Assembly: GCA_954871525.1 (NCBI GenBank)
Contig: OX940863.1
Coordinates: forward strand, 4,502,001-4,566,000
Direction: 5' to 3'
Origin: Parietaria judaica
Lineage: Eukaryota; Streptophyta; Magnoliopsida; Rosales; Urticaceae
DNA: 64,000 nt
Shown: one piece after another, positions 50,696 to 63,500 of the stretch
Layout of the letters: each line of letters opens with the position of its first letter
Position numbering within the stretch: the first letter of the stretch is position 1
Translations under genes and position numbers: made by a program
The notes under the pieces: model-generated
Database searches by the model: none
What the model was told of the DNA's origin: nothing
The model's input: the letters and a program-made list of their open reading frames with translations, nothing else

Positions 50696-51233
50696 GGTAA
50701 ACCGCGGCTAATGTACCTAATATTTGATCAGTTGCAGATTATGTACTTAATATTTATTTTCGACGGCTAATGTACCTAAATTTGATTCCGTTAATTTTTT
50801 TCGTGTTTTCCGTCTCTTGACTGTCAGCAAGTGATTCCTCCTCTATATGTACAATTTTCGTATTTTTGGCATAACTCACTCATTTTTTGTCCATATTTTA
50901 TGCACGACCTACGGTTGGAAAGATAATAGATATATATACAACTTTGGTGTTTTAAATTTTGTTAAAAAAAGTTTAAAAAATATGAAATTTCAATTACAAA
51001 GTAAAACTGGACATTAGTGTAATGCAAAATATTTGTTTCGAGCAAATTTTAATATACTTAATGACTTGTTCTGATAAAACGTAAAACTAAAACGTTGCAG
51101 ATAAATCTTTTATCTTTCCTACGGTAGTTTATTTATAAATTTTAGATAAAAAATGAGTAAGTTATGCCAAAAATACGAAGAAAAAAAAACTGTCTATTAA
51201 CGGGTTACATTGGGTACAATAGCCACAGTTCCC
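50696..51233. mobile_element. Foldback / MULE-like MITE
   Basis: The ends read GGTAAACCGCGGCTAATGTACC on the left and, in complement, GGGAACTGTGGCTATTGTACC on the right. Inner arms (about 50850-50945 and 51095-51185) are long inverted repeats sharing GTATTTTTGGCATAACT, then CTACGGT and GGAAAGATAA. No clear target duplication was found, so the superfamily is a guess based on terminus resemblance. Confidence 0.6.
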
Positions 51234-51490
51234 ATAATTCTATATATTGTCTATTATAATAATGAATCTTAATTTCTTATATTTTTAGAGATATTAACCG
51301 AAATACTTAAATTGTAACCCACTAAACTTACTTAGTTAGTAGTACTTATTCTTTAAAAAGTTATGAGTTTAATCTCAACCGGACACAAAAATTATGTGTG
51401 TATGAAGTTGAATACATAATAATAATAATTTTTTTTCTTTTTCACTTTTTTTTTTTCACGCCGTGCATGGTGTACACTAACTCTACCTCT

Positions 51491-51620
51491 CTGTCTATAT
51501 CATAAAGTATTTAGATTATGCTATGTAAGCGTCGGTGTAGAGGATAAAATATACACTGTCTATACCATAAAGTATTTAGATTATGCTATGTAAGCGTCGG
51601 TATAGAGGATAAAATATACA
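51491..51620. repeat. 65-bp tandem duplication
   Basis: Two copies starting CTGTCTATA, containing TTAGATTATGCTATGTAAGC, begin at 51491 and 51556 and differ at a few bases. Confidence 0.92.
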
Positions 51621-51624
51621 CTAT

Positions 51625-53021
51625 CAATGCATCAACCACTTTAGTGAAGCTTTTTTCACTAATCTATTTTATTGTGAAAATATTTTAATGATGCAAAAAT
51701 GAGTGTTTTAACTATAATGTGCGAAATTCGATATTGTAATATCAAAATGCAAGGGTAAAGATGACTTCGAGTACAATCTATTTGTGTAAAAATTTAGACA
51801 ACAATCTCTACGATTTCAAGGACCAAGAAATGAAAATAATGTGCATTTGGATACAACTTGGTGCTTTTTTCAAGGCACGAAGTTGGAGTAAATTAATATT
51901 TGCTCGTCCAAAGATGAATAAAGCTCCATTATTTGATACTTTACTTTACAAATAAAGAGGTCAAAATATTAATAAAAAATAATTAAAGCCAATTGTTTGG
52001 TGTAAAAGTTAAAAACATTTCTTTTTAATCGACATTAACTTGCTAACCGAAGTACCTTACAAACAAAAAAAAATCACCACTTTCATTTATCTTTTGATTA
52101 TTTTTAACACAAATATTACTTTACAAATGTAGAAGATTATTATAAAAAATAAAATGAGTTCGAGAGCAAAGTTTCAAAAGTACATATAAATGCAACCTCG
52201 TGAGAAATTAAGTGCAATTTATTTTCTGGTGTATCAGAATGATAACTTTTGGTTACGGGTATAAATTATACATCTTAATAATACTTCCATAATTTAAGCA
52301 ATATTTTTTTTAAAAGATATACTCTCACTTTGTTATATTTTCATGTAAGGGTGAAACTGAACCGGTACCATTTTTCTTTTGTCCCTGACTACTACATCAT
52401 TCATCGGTCTTCATAATTAAAAGGGCTATTATATACTTTAATGATATATATACCCAACCTAATTTTTAACGACATAATATACCTAAGCTCCAATATTGGA
52501 TTTTTTAAACATATTTGCTGTCAAAAATTAATATTGGGATATAAAAATTTATAAATACACCAATTGAAATAACTCAAGTATATTTACTATCCATATTCCG
52601 AATTAAATGAAGAATTCCCGTATTACTCGGACACATTTAAATAAATCAACCGAATTGGTGGTGTCGTTTTGCTTCAAATTATGTCGTATAAACTCACTGA
52701 GTTTTGTTTCTGATCCCCAGCAAAAAAATTTGGCAAGTAGTCAGATTCTGAATCTTAATATGTAGCTCATATTCGAATAATTACTCAAAAATATTGCATA
52801 TGATACAAGCTGATCACTGTTTAATTGTTTCTCTTTAACAAATCAACGCTTTTATCATGTCCATAGTTTTGCTAATCAATTATCTCTAAATAGAGTAGAT
52901 CATTTAAGATTAATGAAAAATCCGGAATCCGGAACTCGGAATTCAAAAACAAAACAAGATCTAGATTTCTTATTTTATTTTTTAGCTCAAACTTAGATCT
53001 ATTTGGTGTAGACATGATTTT
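51625..53021. other. Intergenic, 3' flank of wybutosine gene
   Basis: AT-rich without supportable frames. The last few hundred bases are likely the 3' untranslated region of the minus-strand gene that ends at 53022. Confidence 0.5.
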
Positions 53022-56000
53022 CTATGTCTTCAATCTACATCTTACATCGACGACGAGATGACGAACGTGTGGAGCGTACCATTTCACTCTCTCCAGATGT
53101 TCGACCGACACGTCCCAACTCCGACCTGCAAACAGAAATCACATTGACGATTTATTTTGAAGATTCATCTTGAAAACCGACAGATATTTGTTAAGTGCTT
53201 GGTGTACCTTCAGATATAGCAGTGTCGGATATTGAGTTTTTAACATGTTCTGTCCACGAGCTCTCTTCGGAGCTGTTCACATTCCCGTGAATGTGTAGCA
53301 TCCCTCCCTCAACCCTGCCACCACCCCGATATTAGTAAATTGAGCATGAAAAGTACATTTTATTGGCTGTAATCCCGTGAATTTTATCTATGGTTCAGTT
53401 TTAATCCTGAAGTTCTATCTTTGTGCAAAATACCCGAACAGTAAGAAAACAAAATGCATGGAGACATAACGATATTACCTTAATGACTTGACAGCCGTGA
53501 CCCAACTGCCCTCGCTTGATGGAATGAGACCAAGACATACTCGGTCTGCAAGTCCCTGAAACAAAACAAAAAAGACGGTATTAAAGCAAGCAACCACAGA
53601 AATACTTGGAATTTAGTTTTACTACCGAGCTCAAACTTTTCAATTCAAAAGGAAGCATTAACTAAAATCTAAAGCGAGTCTTAGGTCCATTCTCGTTGGG
53701 GGTGGGGCTTAGACGAAGTTCTATACCGTGAGGTTCATAATCTGGTCGAAAATTAAATTAAATCATTTGATTTCACATTCACCGAATCAGAGTAGGTGTC
53801 AAACCAAACCTCGGGCGCAGTCAGCCTGTTATCTCCCTCCAGTACAACGCAACGATCTTCAACAGAATTCAACTGCAGATTCCGCTTAAGTGCTTCAACG
53901 GCATGTGGGTTCCATTCACAAGCGTACACGAATTTCGCCTTGGCCCTGATGAAATATAATAAAAAAAAATATACCCTGAATAATAATGCACCAAAGCTTC
54001 TCTATTGAAGTTATGGATCATCACTTTTTAAACCGTGCACTAAGCCAAAAAAATACACAACACAAACAGTTTTCCGACACTACCTCTTTTAAAGTACATG
54101 ATTTTGTTAGATTTTGGTTTTGGTTTCAGTTTGGAATTTTTGGTGCTTCAAAATTGATTTGATATTTGTAAAAATCAGTTTGATTATAAATATCAGAAAG
54201 ATTCAAAAAATAAAAATAAAGATTTACCCGACGAGGAATGGTAGAACAAAGTATCCTATACCAGCAAAGAGGTCCACAACAACCTCATCTCTGCACCCGG
54301 AATTGGCCATACGTCGCTTCTCTGACAAATTTCCCCAAGAAAACATGCATTTGGTAGCATCAAAGGAATAGATGATTCCATTTTCACGATGATCAACCCA
54401 GCCGCTATCTCCTACGAGAATCTCCAAGCCACTATCCCGTGTTCCTGTTGCAGCAATTCGCCCCTACATATAAAACTATTTGAGAAAAGATATCCACACT
54501 TTCCATAACTATATCATACGATGATACCTACCTGATGAGCAAGACGGCGCGTGTTGAGCGATTTCGCAATTGCGGGCCAAAGCTCTTTCTCAATGGTACT
54601 CCATAACGGATTATTCATAGATGATGTCGGGAGCACAATAATATCCCCCAATTTTTCCCATCTATAAAAAGAGAAGAAAAAAACGTAATATTACTATCTC
54701 AAAAGATAATATAAGTGGCAATAATCAAAATATTTTAGAAAATACCTAGTGGGTAGGTCCTCCAGAAGAACGGCCGGTAAACCGTTAGACTCGACAAGAG
54801 AGGCTACTGCCTCCTTCATTGTTTGGAAGGGGGATTTGGCAGATTTTCTTACTTGAACAACCTCATCGGCCAACTTGGTCGCACCGCATTCTTTGAGAAT
54901 GTTCAAAGCTTTCAAACATGCAATATCGCTGGCGTTTAATCCTTCCACCTTAAACGGTTTGAGTGAATCGCCATCGTGTTCTTCAATCGTGTTACCCAAG
55001 GAATCCAATATGTTAGAGAAATGTTGATTTACCGGAAAAGAAATATGAATTCCGTCTTCACAGGAATAAACCTTCCTTGCAAGATCTAACCAACCAAACT
55101 TCTTTAATACATCCTTTCCCATTTTAGCGTGTTTTTTCTGCATCAGCAGAACCCAATACGAAGAAACATGCTCGGTTTCTCTCTTTTCCACTTCATGCGA
55201 TTCATGGTCTTTCTTTAACAATTTTTCAACAGAATTGGCTAGAGGAAGCATGTCGATTTTAATTGGCTCGCTAAACTTTGCTCCAAAAGCATAGCACGCT
55301 GCTCCGCCACCGATCACAACAAGATGATCGCGGAATACGTTAGCGGTGCTGCGTAGAAACAGAGCTTCTTCACTGAAATCAAGCTTAATATGATTCCATC
55401 TCTTGAAACGCATATCTAGTACTGATAATTCCTGGAAATGTTGCTGAACTGGGCAACCGCCGATAACGCCTATGTGGTTCTTGTAAACAAACATAGAATG
55501 AGAGAATCTTGGATGCGGCGCTCTCCCAGAAAACTCTTCCTTTTCCCATCGCGATGTTTCGATATTATAACGATGCAAATCTCCAAGTGCTTTATCGCCA
55601 TTATAGCCTCCAAACATGTATAGTGCGGATCCAAATGCTACCATAGAGTGAGAGTGACGGGCACTTGGCTTTTCGCCATTGACGTTCAGCTCTTTCCATT
55701 CCATATCCACCGTGTCAAGGACATGAAAGGATGAAGTGACCGAATCATTGTTTAGTCCACCGAACACGTAGATCTTTTGACCTACGGCAGCCGCAGCATG
55801 TCGATGCCTGCACAAAGAGAGTTCATAAAGACGAAACAACAAATCATTATAATATTTCTTCCATAATTACAACAAAAGCTGAGGCATACCTCGAAGGGAA
55901 GATATCACCAGAGGCCCGAAGAAGATTCCATTCTGTTTTAGCAACATTAAGGACCCAAATTTCACTCAAAATATGCTCCGGGCCCGTCCTTCCTCCGATA

Positions 56001-57237
56001 ATAAACATGAAATCTCCCACCAAAGAAGCCGTATGACCCAACCGCGGAGACGGGCCGCCTGCCACGTCAATTACCTCCAAAGTCCCACTGAACGGATCGA
56101 GCAGAAAGCAACCGCTTTTCCTCTCATGTCTTCCGACGCCACCAAATCCACCGAAAACAAGAACTCCATTACGGTTTTGGCTACTCAATTGACAAGCCGA
56201 GTGACCCCAAAGGAAAAGATTTTCGACCGGTTCGCCGACTATTTCTATCTTTGCAACAGCGAGACTAGAACTGGGAACTTCAACAGACCCTGCCAATGTT
56301 TCAAAGACTCAGACTTTGCTTTCAGGTTAAAAGGAAAGATTCCCTGCAATTCAATGCATATACATTATTATATAGATTATCATATTAAAAAACAGACTCC
56401 AAATTGTTGATCTTCATCCACTAAGAACTGAGCTTTGAAAGGACTAGAGATTAATTATCGATCAATGGCATTAAGCAGAACCTGATTACCAGAACGAGCA
56501 TTTTCTACTTTCTCTTCCATTGCCTCGGCTTCTTCCTCCCCGTCACAGACCGAACCATTTTCACACTCAGCCGCAGCACTCGCCAATCCGAAGCCGTCGC
56601 AGCGCAGCAGCGCCTGATGGAACCCATCGGTCCTCCTCCGGTTCGCCGCCATCTTCTCGTTCGCCACCCCGACGACGTACCGGACATACTCGCGGGACAC
56701 CAAGAGCTCCCGGTCGCTCCCGAGCGGAAGCTCGAGGCGGATCGAGCACCGGACTGCGACTATAACCCGCTTTCCAGCGTTGGTGATCCCAGACTCTCTG
56801 AAGCCCGAAGCTATCGCCGCTGAAACCAGAAACTGCGCGGACGGGACGTCCCTGCACTCTACGGCGATGATGAACGGCTCGAACCGGAGCACGATGTCCG
56901 ACACCGAGTCGCCGCCCCGAGTCGGCTCGGCCGGGAAGAGGAGGTCGACGACCGAGTCGGGATCGGCCGGGTCGTGAGTCACGAACAGCCACGAACCGCC
57001 CGAGGCCTTCTTCTTGTGCTTGGCTAGGGTTGGGGCTAGGGCGAGGGTTCGCGGTGAGGGTTGGGAAAGGATGGAGATACGGCCTGAGCACGAGCTGGTG
57101 GTGAAGTAGGAACGGTGAGAGTTGATGGCGGTGATGAGATGGATGATCGGAGCGTCCAACGAGCCCTTCGGCGATTTGTCAGTCTCCGACGAGCCCAGTG
57201 ACGCTAAAGTCGCCGCCTTTCGCCTCTCGAACTCCAT
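53022..57237 (-). CDS. tRNA wybutosine-synthesizing protein 2/3/4 fusion
   Basis: Nine minus-strand exons keep frame: 57237-56490, 56289-55890, 55807-54746, 54661-54532, 54463-54228, 53945-53810, 53555-53479, 53314-53208, 53125-53022; 999 residues, close to the Arabidopsis protein. It joins steps that are separate enzymes in yeast and modifies G37 of tRNA-Phe to wybutosine, supporting reading-frame maintenance. Residues 1 to about 225 are the TYW3 methyltransferase (MEFERRKAATL, TTSSCSGRISI, GGSWLFVTHDP, SGITNAGKRVIV). About 265-560 is the kelch propeller of the TYW4 type, with repeated GHSA, LVFGGF, IIGGRTG and YMFGGYNGD blades. From about 737 a Trm5/TYW2-type aminocarboxypropyl transferase follows, with SAM loop VVVDLFAGIGYFVLPF (841-856). 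The ATG at 57237 gives the conserved N-terminus; the frame above it lacks ATG. The SAM-methyltransferase part of TYW4 is absent, as usual in the plant fusion. Confidence 0.95.
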
Positions 57238-57387
57238 TGTTGCTTTCTCCGGCAAGACTCAGAGCAACCTCCGACGAGGGATTACGAAAAGCCCTCGCAA
57301 AACCTCTTGGTCGAGGGTAGTTTGGGCATTTCAGCTTAGTACAGTACGGGCTTCAGATGGGCTTTCACTTCAGATGTGGGCCGAGAG

Positions 57388-57610
57388 GGGAGCAAATCTA
57401 TTAAAAAAAAAATTGTTATTACGATAAATCTTCTTAAGTTATAGGGTATACGATTATCTTGCCTTTCAAAATACAGAACGCAACATATTCATAGGTTTAA
57501 AATTTGGTTTTTATCTTTTTGTTTCATTTTTAACAAAAATATGCTTTATATTTTCTAAAATGTTAAAAAATATATCCTCAAACTTAAAGAAATCGACAAC
57601 GATACGTGTG
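57388..57610. repeat. Intergenic duplication, copy 1
   Basis: The stretch from GGGAGCAAATCTATTAAA to CTCAAACTTAAAGAAATCGAC recurs in the same orientation at 58947-59150 with many substitutions. It lies just upstream of the wybutosine gene. Confidence 0.7.
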
Positions 57611-57632
57611 TAACAAAATTTCAAAAATAAAG

Positions 57633-58106
57633 GTTTTGAACCACGTCCGGACCGAAGTCGTAAAAAAAAACATCATGATTAAATATGAGCTAAACTATAA
57701 CAATTTTTATAACCACATCCCGTTTATAACCGTATCCGGGATCCGGGTTTAAGAGTTCAAAAATCCAAAAATCCAAAGTCCGGATTATAGGTTACTCAAA
57801 CTCGATTTAAAAAAATAATAATATATGTTTTACATTACTTTTCATATAATTTTTGTCTTCTTTTTATGAATTTATTGTTTAGTCTTTTGTAACTTGCGGC
57901 AATACTTTAAGTTGAAGATTTATATTATAAAATATTTTTTTTATAATAACAATTAAGTATTATTATTTTGATATATAATAAAGATTAAGTATTAAATTTG
58001 GATCATGGTTTTATAATCGTATTTTGATTTATAAACTCGAAACTTTAAATCCAAGTTTTAAAATTTTTACAACCGACTTCAAATTGCGTGGTTGAAACGA
58101 ATCACC
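57633..58106. mobile_element. Possible degraded MITE
   Basis: The ends TTTTGAACCACGTCCGGACC and, in complement, GTTTCAACCACGCAATTTG continue into matching AAGTCG-GTAAAAA sequence, an imperfect inverted repeat of about 35 bp. No target duplication was found. Confidence 0.4.
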
Positions 58107-58710
58107 GTTATTTGATCTACAACTTTGATCTTTCAGTTTTCGTTAATGGATTGCCTAAATGAAAATTTTGAACTTCTTTATGAGGCAATCGGACATGCTT
58201 GACGAGGAGGATATTTGCGGAGCGTTCGGCAGCCACGGAAGATCCTGCTATGGCGCGGGAAGATCACGCGAACACGAGATTTGTGAGCTTGTAAATGCCT
58301 ATCTGCAATGCGCAACCAACCAACATCATGGAGGGGACATAGCAACGGGAAAGGCAACTGACGTAGATATGAATAATTTTTTGTTTGCCAAAGCTCGAAC
58401 AGTGAAGTGTCGAAAATTAGATCTTTCAAAAAAAAAAAAAAAAACTTTTCAGTTTGTGAGCTCGAAGAGAAACCTCCAAGCACTGTGACACATTCATCAA
58501 CGCCTATGGGCCGCTAATTAGACGTAAGGATGTTTTGAATATATTTCCAATTATGTACGTAATTAACAGTGTGTGTATAACATACAATACAAAGTAAAAG
58601 AGAGTTCAATAAATTTCATCCGATCATTCTCTAATATATTTTCTGAAGTTAGGTAATTTAACCTCCGTATAATATTTTTAGCATGCTCGTGATCTTATTA
58701 TGTTAATCTT

Positions 58711-58923
58711 TTTTTTTTTTTTTTGAATGGGATAGCGCTATCGGCCAAGGTTACAATGCACTCTCGCATTACTAGATATATTGAATGTAAGAACAGGTGA
58801 CACTATTGGCCAAGTTTACATATGTAAAGGGGGCAAGCAGTTTGCTTCCCATGAGGTTTGAACCCGTAACCTCTTGGAGAGGTGAGTAGTGGTGTTACCA
58901 CTAAGCCTAACAAGCTTGGTTAA
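58711..58923 (-). mobile_element. tRNA-derived SINE
   Basis: Minus orientation. The head near 58920 carries pol III A box TAGTGGTAACACC (58891-58903) and B box GGTTCAAACCTC (58853-58864). The body is about 110 bases, and the tail is poly-A (poly-T on plus, 58711-58724). A perfect 14-bp target duplication ATTATGTTAATCTT flanks it (58697-58710 and 58924-58937). Length, boxes, tail and duplication fit a plant SINE moved by LINE-type priming. Confidence 0.92.
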
Positions 58924-58946
58924 ATTATGTTAATCTTCTAAGGGCA

Positions 58947-59150
58947 AAAGGGAGCAAATCTATTAAATTTAATTTATTTATATGAATATGCTTTAGTTGT
59001 ATTTTTATATCTATGATTATCTTACCTTTCAAAATATATAATTTTGTTTGCATTTTTTTAGTTTATTTGTACCAATAATATACTTTATATTTTTAGAAAT
59101 GTGAAAATATATCCTCAAACTTAATGAAATAGACGACGACGAGCAGTGAC
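58947..59150. repeat. Intergenic duplication, copy 2
   Basis: Partner of 57388-57610; it shares GGGAGCAAATCTATTAAA, GATTATCTTACCTTTCAAAA and ATATATCCTCAAACTTAA. Confidence 0.7.
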
Positions 59151-60509
59151 CAGATGCAACGCTTCGACGTTTTAAACTAGGGATAATTGTAATAAATAAT
59201 TTAAATTTTCACTAAAAGAGCAAATACGAGATAATAAAATAATGGTAAAAATATTTAAAGTTGATAAATATGAGGTGGTTAATTTTTTGTCTAATCTTTT
59301 TGACAGACGTTGATCAATGTTTTAGTGTAGTGCTAATTAATCATATTTAAAATATCTACTTATCTGCACTACTATCGACCATCCTCTCCCATTTAAACTC
59401 GATGAAAAAATTAGACGAAAAATATATCGTCTCATATTTGTTAATTTTAAATATTTTTATCATTATTTCTCGCTTTGAACCCATGCGTTTTTTGTCGGTT
59501 AAAATTTGTGAATTATGTACTTATATCGCGATTATCCCACAAACAAATTGAGTGTAGCTTATCTTATTAGCCCGTTCTAGAAACAAAAAGAAAAAAAAAG
59601 TAATAAATTGGAATAATGTTTTCATTGCAGTTTAGAATCCTTACGAGCTCTAAAATGATGTTATACTAGTTATTAATTCGTATTTTATTTAGTATAAAGT
59701 TGAAATGATTATTTTTCCCTTCATTTTTCTACAAAAGATTCGAAGATTATATCCAAAAAAATAAAAATAAAAATAAAATCAAAATCGTAGTTTGGCGAAA
59801 CTCTCTCAGAAAACAGTCAGTTGTCCCCTCTTTGGTCGGCACTGCGTTCTCTCTGCCTCTCCTCGCCGGCGACGCCTTCCGATCGAATCCCCGGTGACTT
59901 GCACCGCCGCCTCTACTTGGCCGAGTCCGACGCGACGGTCGTGGCCTACTCTCCTCGAATGTATGTATAAGGTTATATATGATTATATTCATAGCTACAG
60001 AGAATGCAACGACGTCGCTTTAGCGTTGTTCTCCGTAATTGATTACCGTTTCTTCCCTCGCGTTTTCCTTTATTTGGTGGTTGCGAAGCTAAATTGTTCC
60101 ACGAATCACTGAGTTTCTGGGCTCAATCGAAACTCGATTAATCGAATCACCGAGTCTGGCGAAGAGGAATCGCTGCTCGGATTTGAGCTTTGCCATTGAT
60201 GTTCTGGTTAAGGTTTCTGGTAATTTTTTTTATATTTTTGTCTCTTGATCACGATTGAATTGAATTTGGGAATCGCTTATTTCTAGGGTTCGATTTGAGT
60301 TTCATGGGATTTTGGAGTGAAGCTGAGATTCGGTTTTATATGGGCCACTTAGAAGTGTTACGTCCAATTTCAATGTTGATATAGCCTTGATTAATGTTTA
60401 TGCGTTGTAGATTTTGAAATTACAACTATTCTTCGTTCAATATGTAGTTCAGATTCCATCCAAAGTGTGCGGTTTTGGCTGGAATGTAGCTCTGTAGTGG
60501 GAGTCGAAA
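59151..60509. other. Intergenic, then leader of GON-4-like gene
   Basis: No gene from 59151 to about 59790. CT-rich, more GC-rich DNA from about 59795 to 60509 is probably the 5' untranslated region. A leader intron is possible (donor-like CGAATGTATGT near 59958), but its ends cannot be fixed. Confidence 0.45.
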
Positions 60510-63500
60510 ATGCCCTCGTGTTCGAATGAAGCCGGCAAATCCGGGTTTATACATCAGAATACAGCTGGGTTGTCTGAGTATCATGAAAGCCCTTCTAAGC
60601 CCGAGGGGAACGATAATGGGGAGGAGGAAGAAGATGTGGATTTCAATCCTTTTACGAAGGAAACATTGCTTTCATCGGAAGCGTCATCAAGCTTGAGCTC
60701 CGAGGTTGAAGGTCTTGACGGCGATGTTGTTGATTCGTCAAAATTTAACCATGTTGAGGAAGAAGAAGCAGTGCTACCTTCGGTAGTTCTAGATGAAGGT
60801 TTACGGGATAATGAATCTCGAGGAATTGATGTCAGAAAAGGAATTGATTCGGATAGCGAAGATGCAATCTGCACAAGAACCCGTGCCCGATATTCTCTAG
60901 CGAGTTTCACGCTCGATGAACTCGAGACTTTTCTTCAAGAAACCGACGATGAAGACGACTTTCAAAATGTTGACGATGAAGAAGAGTACAAAAAGTTTCT
61001 TGCTTCTGTTCTGCACGGTGGTGGAGATACAGATGATCGTTCGATTCAAGAAAATGATGTTGTGGACGACGATGATGATGAGGATAATGATGCAGACTTT
61101 GAGATAGAACTTGAAGAGGCGCTCGAGAGTGACAATGATGAGACTATAAGGGACACAACTGAAAGGGAATACGAGAGAGGACGACGCCCAGAGACCAGGC
61201 AGAACCGACGTCAGAAATCTAACACGTGTAAAAATAAGCTTTCAACCCTGGCAGTTAGACCGTTACGTCCCCTTTTGCCGGTTTTACCAATTTTACCTCT
61301 TGCACAATGCTCCGGTCAGCCTGAGGCAGCTCCACTAGAACCCTGCTACTCTAACGGATTCACTCCGCAACAAATAGGACAGCTTCACTGTTTGATTCAT
61401 GAACACGTACAACTACTTATACAAGTGTATTCCTTGAGTGCTTTTGATTGTTCTCGGCAGAACATTGCGTCTCAGTCTCAGAAGTTGATTCTCGAGATGC
61501 TTAACAAGCATGCTGAGGTGCGAGCTTGGAAAACCACGCCATATCCCAGTAATTGCTTCTCGACAGCAGATAATGTACCTAAGTTACTCAACGCGCCACG
61601 TAGGGATGAAGTGTGTTCTCCAAGTAGTGAGGCGTGCTTTTCGAAAGGCTGGTTTCAACACGGGTCTACTCTTCAAAACACGGAGGGCCCCTCTTGGGTG
61701 CCTTATATAACTGGTCCGGTATTAACTATACTGGATGTAGCCCCTCTCGGTTTAGCTGGAAAGTTCATTAACGATGTCGAAAAGGGTATGTCGCATTATT
61801 AATCTTTCATTTACAAGTTATTGCCTTGAATATCACAGGGACTATTCAAGTACTCTTCATTTTATATGAACATGTTCACAATTTGACAATTTTTTTCTTC
61901 CTTCAATTTGCTTTGAATACTTCTGTAGCTGTCAGGGAAATCCGACAGCGTCAAATGGAAAGTAGTAGTGATGATCGGTTGGAGAATGAGCCGTTATTTC
62001 CAATTATCGGTCACCAATTAGTTGGGGAAGCTTGTTCTAAAGTAATAGTTAGCACAAGCCCAAATGCTATGAGTGAACAACCGCGCAAGAAGACTTTGGC
62101 TACTACACTTGTTGAAAGTACCCGGAAACAGTCAGTTGCTTTGGTTCCGAGAGACATCACAAAGCTGGCCCAAATATTTTTCCCTTTGTTCAATCCGGCA
62201 TTATTTCCACACAAACCGCCACCCGCATCTGTTGCAAACCGTGTTCTTTTCACTGAATCCGAGGATGAGTAAGTCTCATGCCTTTTTAACAATTCTCTTA
62301 TAAAGTGGAGTTTTTAGAGCAATATCATTCTTAGGGTTCTTTTCGCTTTAACATTAGCCATATTATTATATAATCAATCGTGATGTTAATATTATGAATA
62401 TGTTATGAGGTTAATTCGTCATTTAATAATGTCGGGCCTGGTCCGGTCCATTAGGTTGTAATCTCTTGGTATTTATAAGAGACCTAATGCTGATGAGAGG
62501 GTAGCCAATAATCATTCACTAAAAACTTTCTCTCTCTCAATAGAGGGGCGATTGTGTTTGGTGACAGTTGGCGAAGCTCCCGTTTCGAGAACTGATTTAG
62601 GGTCGCCACAGAAGTTTAATATTTTCTCTCTGTATCAAAACCAGATTATTAGCACTGGGGATATTGGAATATAACTCAGATTGGAAAGCAATTCAACAAC
62701 GGTTCCTTCCTTGCAAATCTAAACATCAGGTAATTTATCCGAGTACTTTGCACTAATGGCTTATGGACTTGTTGGCTGTCGCAAGTTGAATAAAATATAT
62801 TATTTTGGTGTTTAGCACCTAGAAGCTAGAAATTCTGGCAAACGCGGCAAATTTATACAAATTACAAACAGTCAAAAACTTTTTGACAAGAATTGACTAA
62901 AGGGTTTAGACTTTCATTTCTGTACATGTTGGTTATTACGTGTTTAAATTTGGTGTTGGTTGTTTCTGCCGCAGATTTTTGTTAGACGGAAGAATCGTTG
63001 CTCATCCAAAGCACCAGAGAATTCCATAAAGGTATCGGAGAATCGGACAGATAAATGCATCTCTAATATTTCTCTCTTATATGGCTCTGAATGCTGATTG
63101 ATTCTTGAAAATATTATGCATTGTAATCATTGCCTCTTCAGAAGATGAATCTTAAGCATAAAGTGATATTTTTTTGGTCCCTCGGTGGCTTAATTTTCAT
63201 GAAATCTCATCGTCATGCAGGCAGTTAGGAGAATGAAAACCTCTCCGCTTACTGCAGAAGAGATAGCTTGTATTCAGGAGGTAATCTTGTTAAAAAACAT
63301 GTCTTTATTCCTAGACATCGTAGGCCAATATAAAATTTATATCTGTGTTAAATACGTTTATATATATATATATTTATCTGGTTGTTATATTACCCAAATA
63401 ATTCAGGCTCTCAAGGCTTATAAGTATGATTGGATATCTGTATGGCGATTCGTAGTCCCACATAGAGATCCGTCTTTATTGCCTCGACAATGGCGCATTG

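Noticed and set aside
51761..51955. 64-codon plus-strand frame
   Set aside because: AT-rich, without similarity or gene signals; consistent with chance.
56455..57091. Alternative frames over exon 1 of the wybutosine gene
   Set aside because: Shadow frames; TYW3 motifs occur only in the chosen frame.
58159..58488. 109-codon plus-strand frame ending after a poly-A stretch
   Set aside because: I recognise no family in it. It lies between diverged repeats, ends through a run of 15 adenines and has no splice or promoter support. It could be a retroposed fragment, but this cannot be shown.
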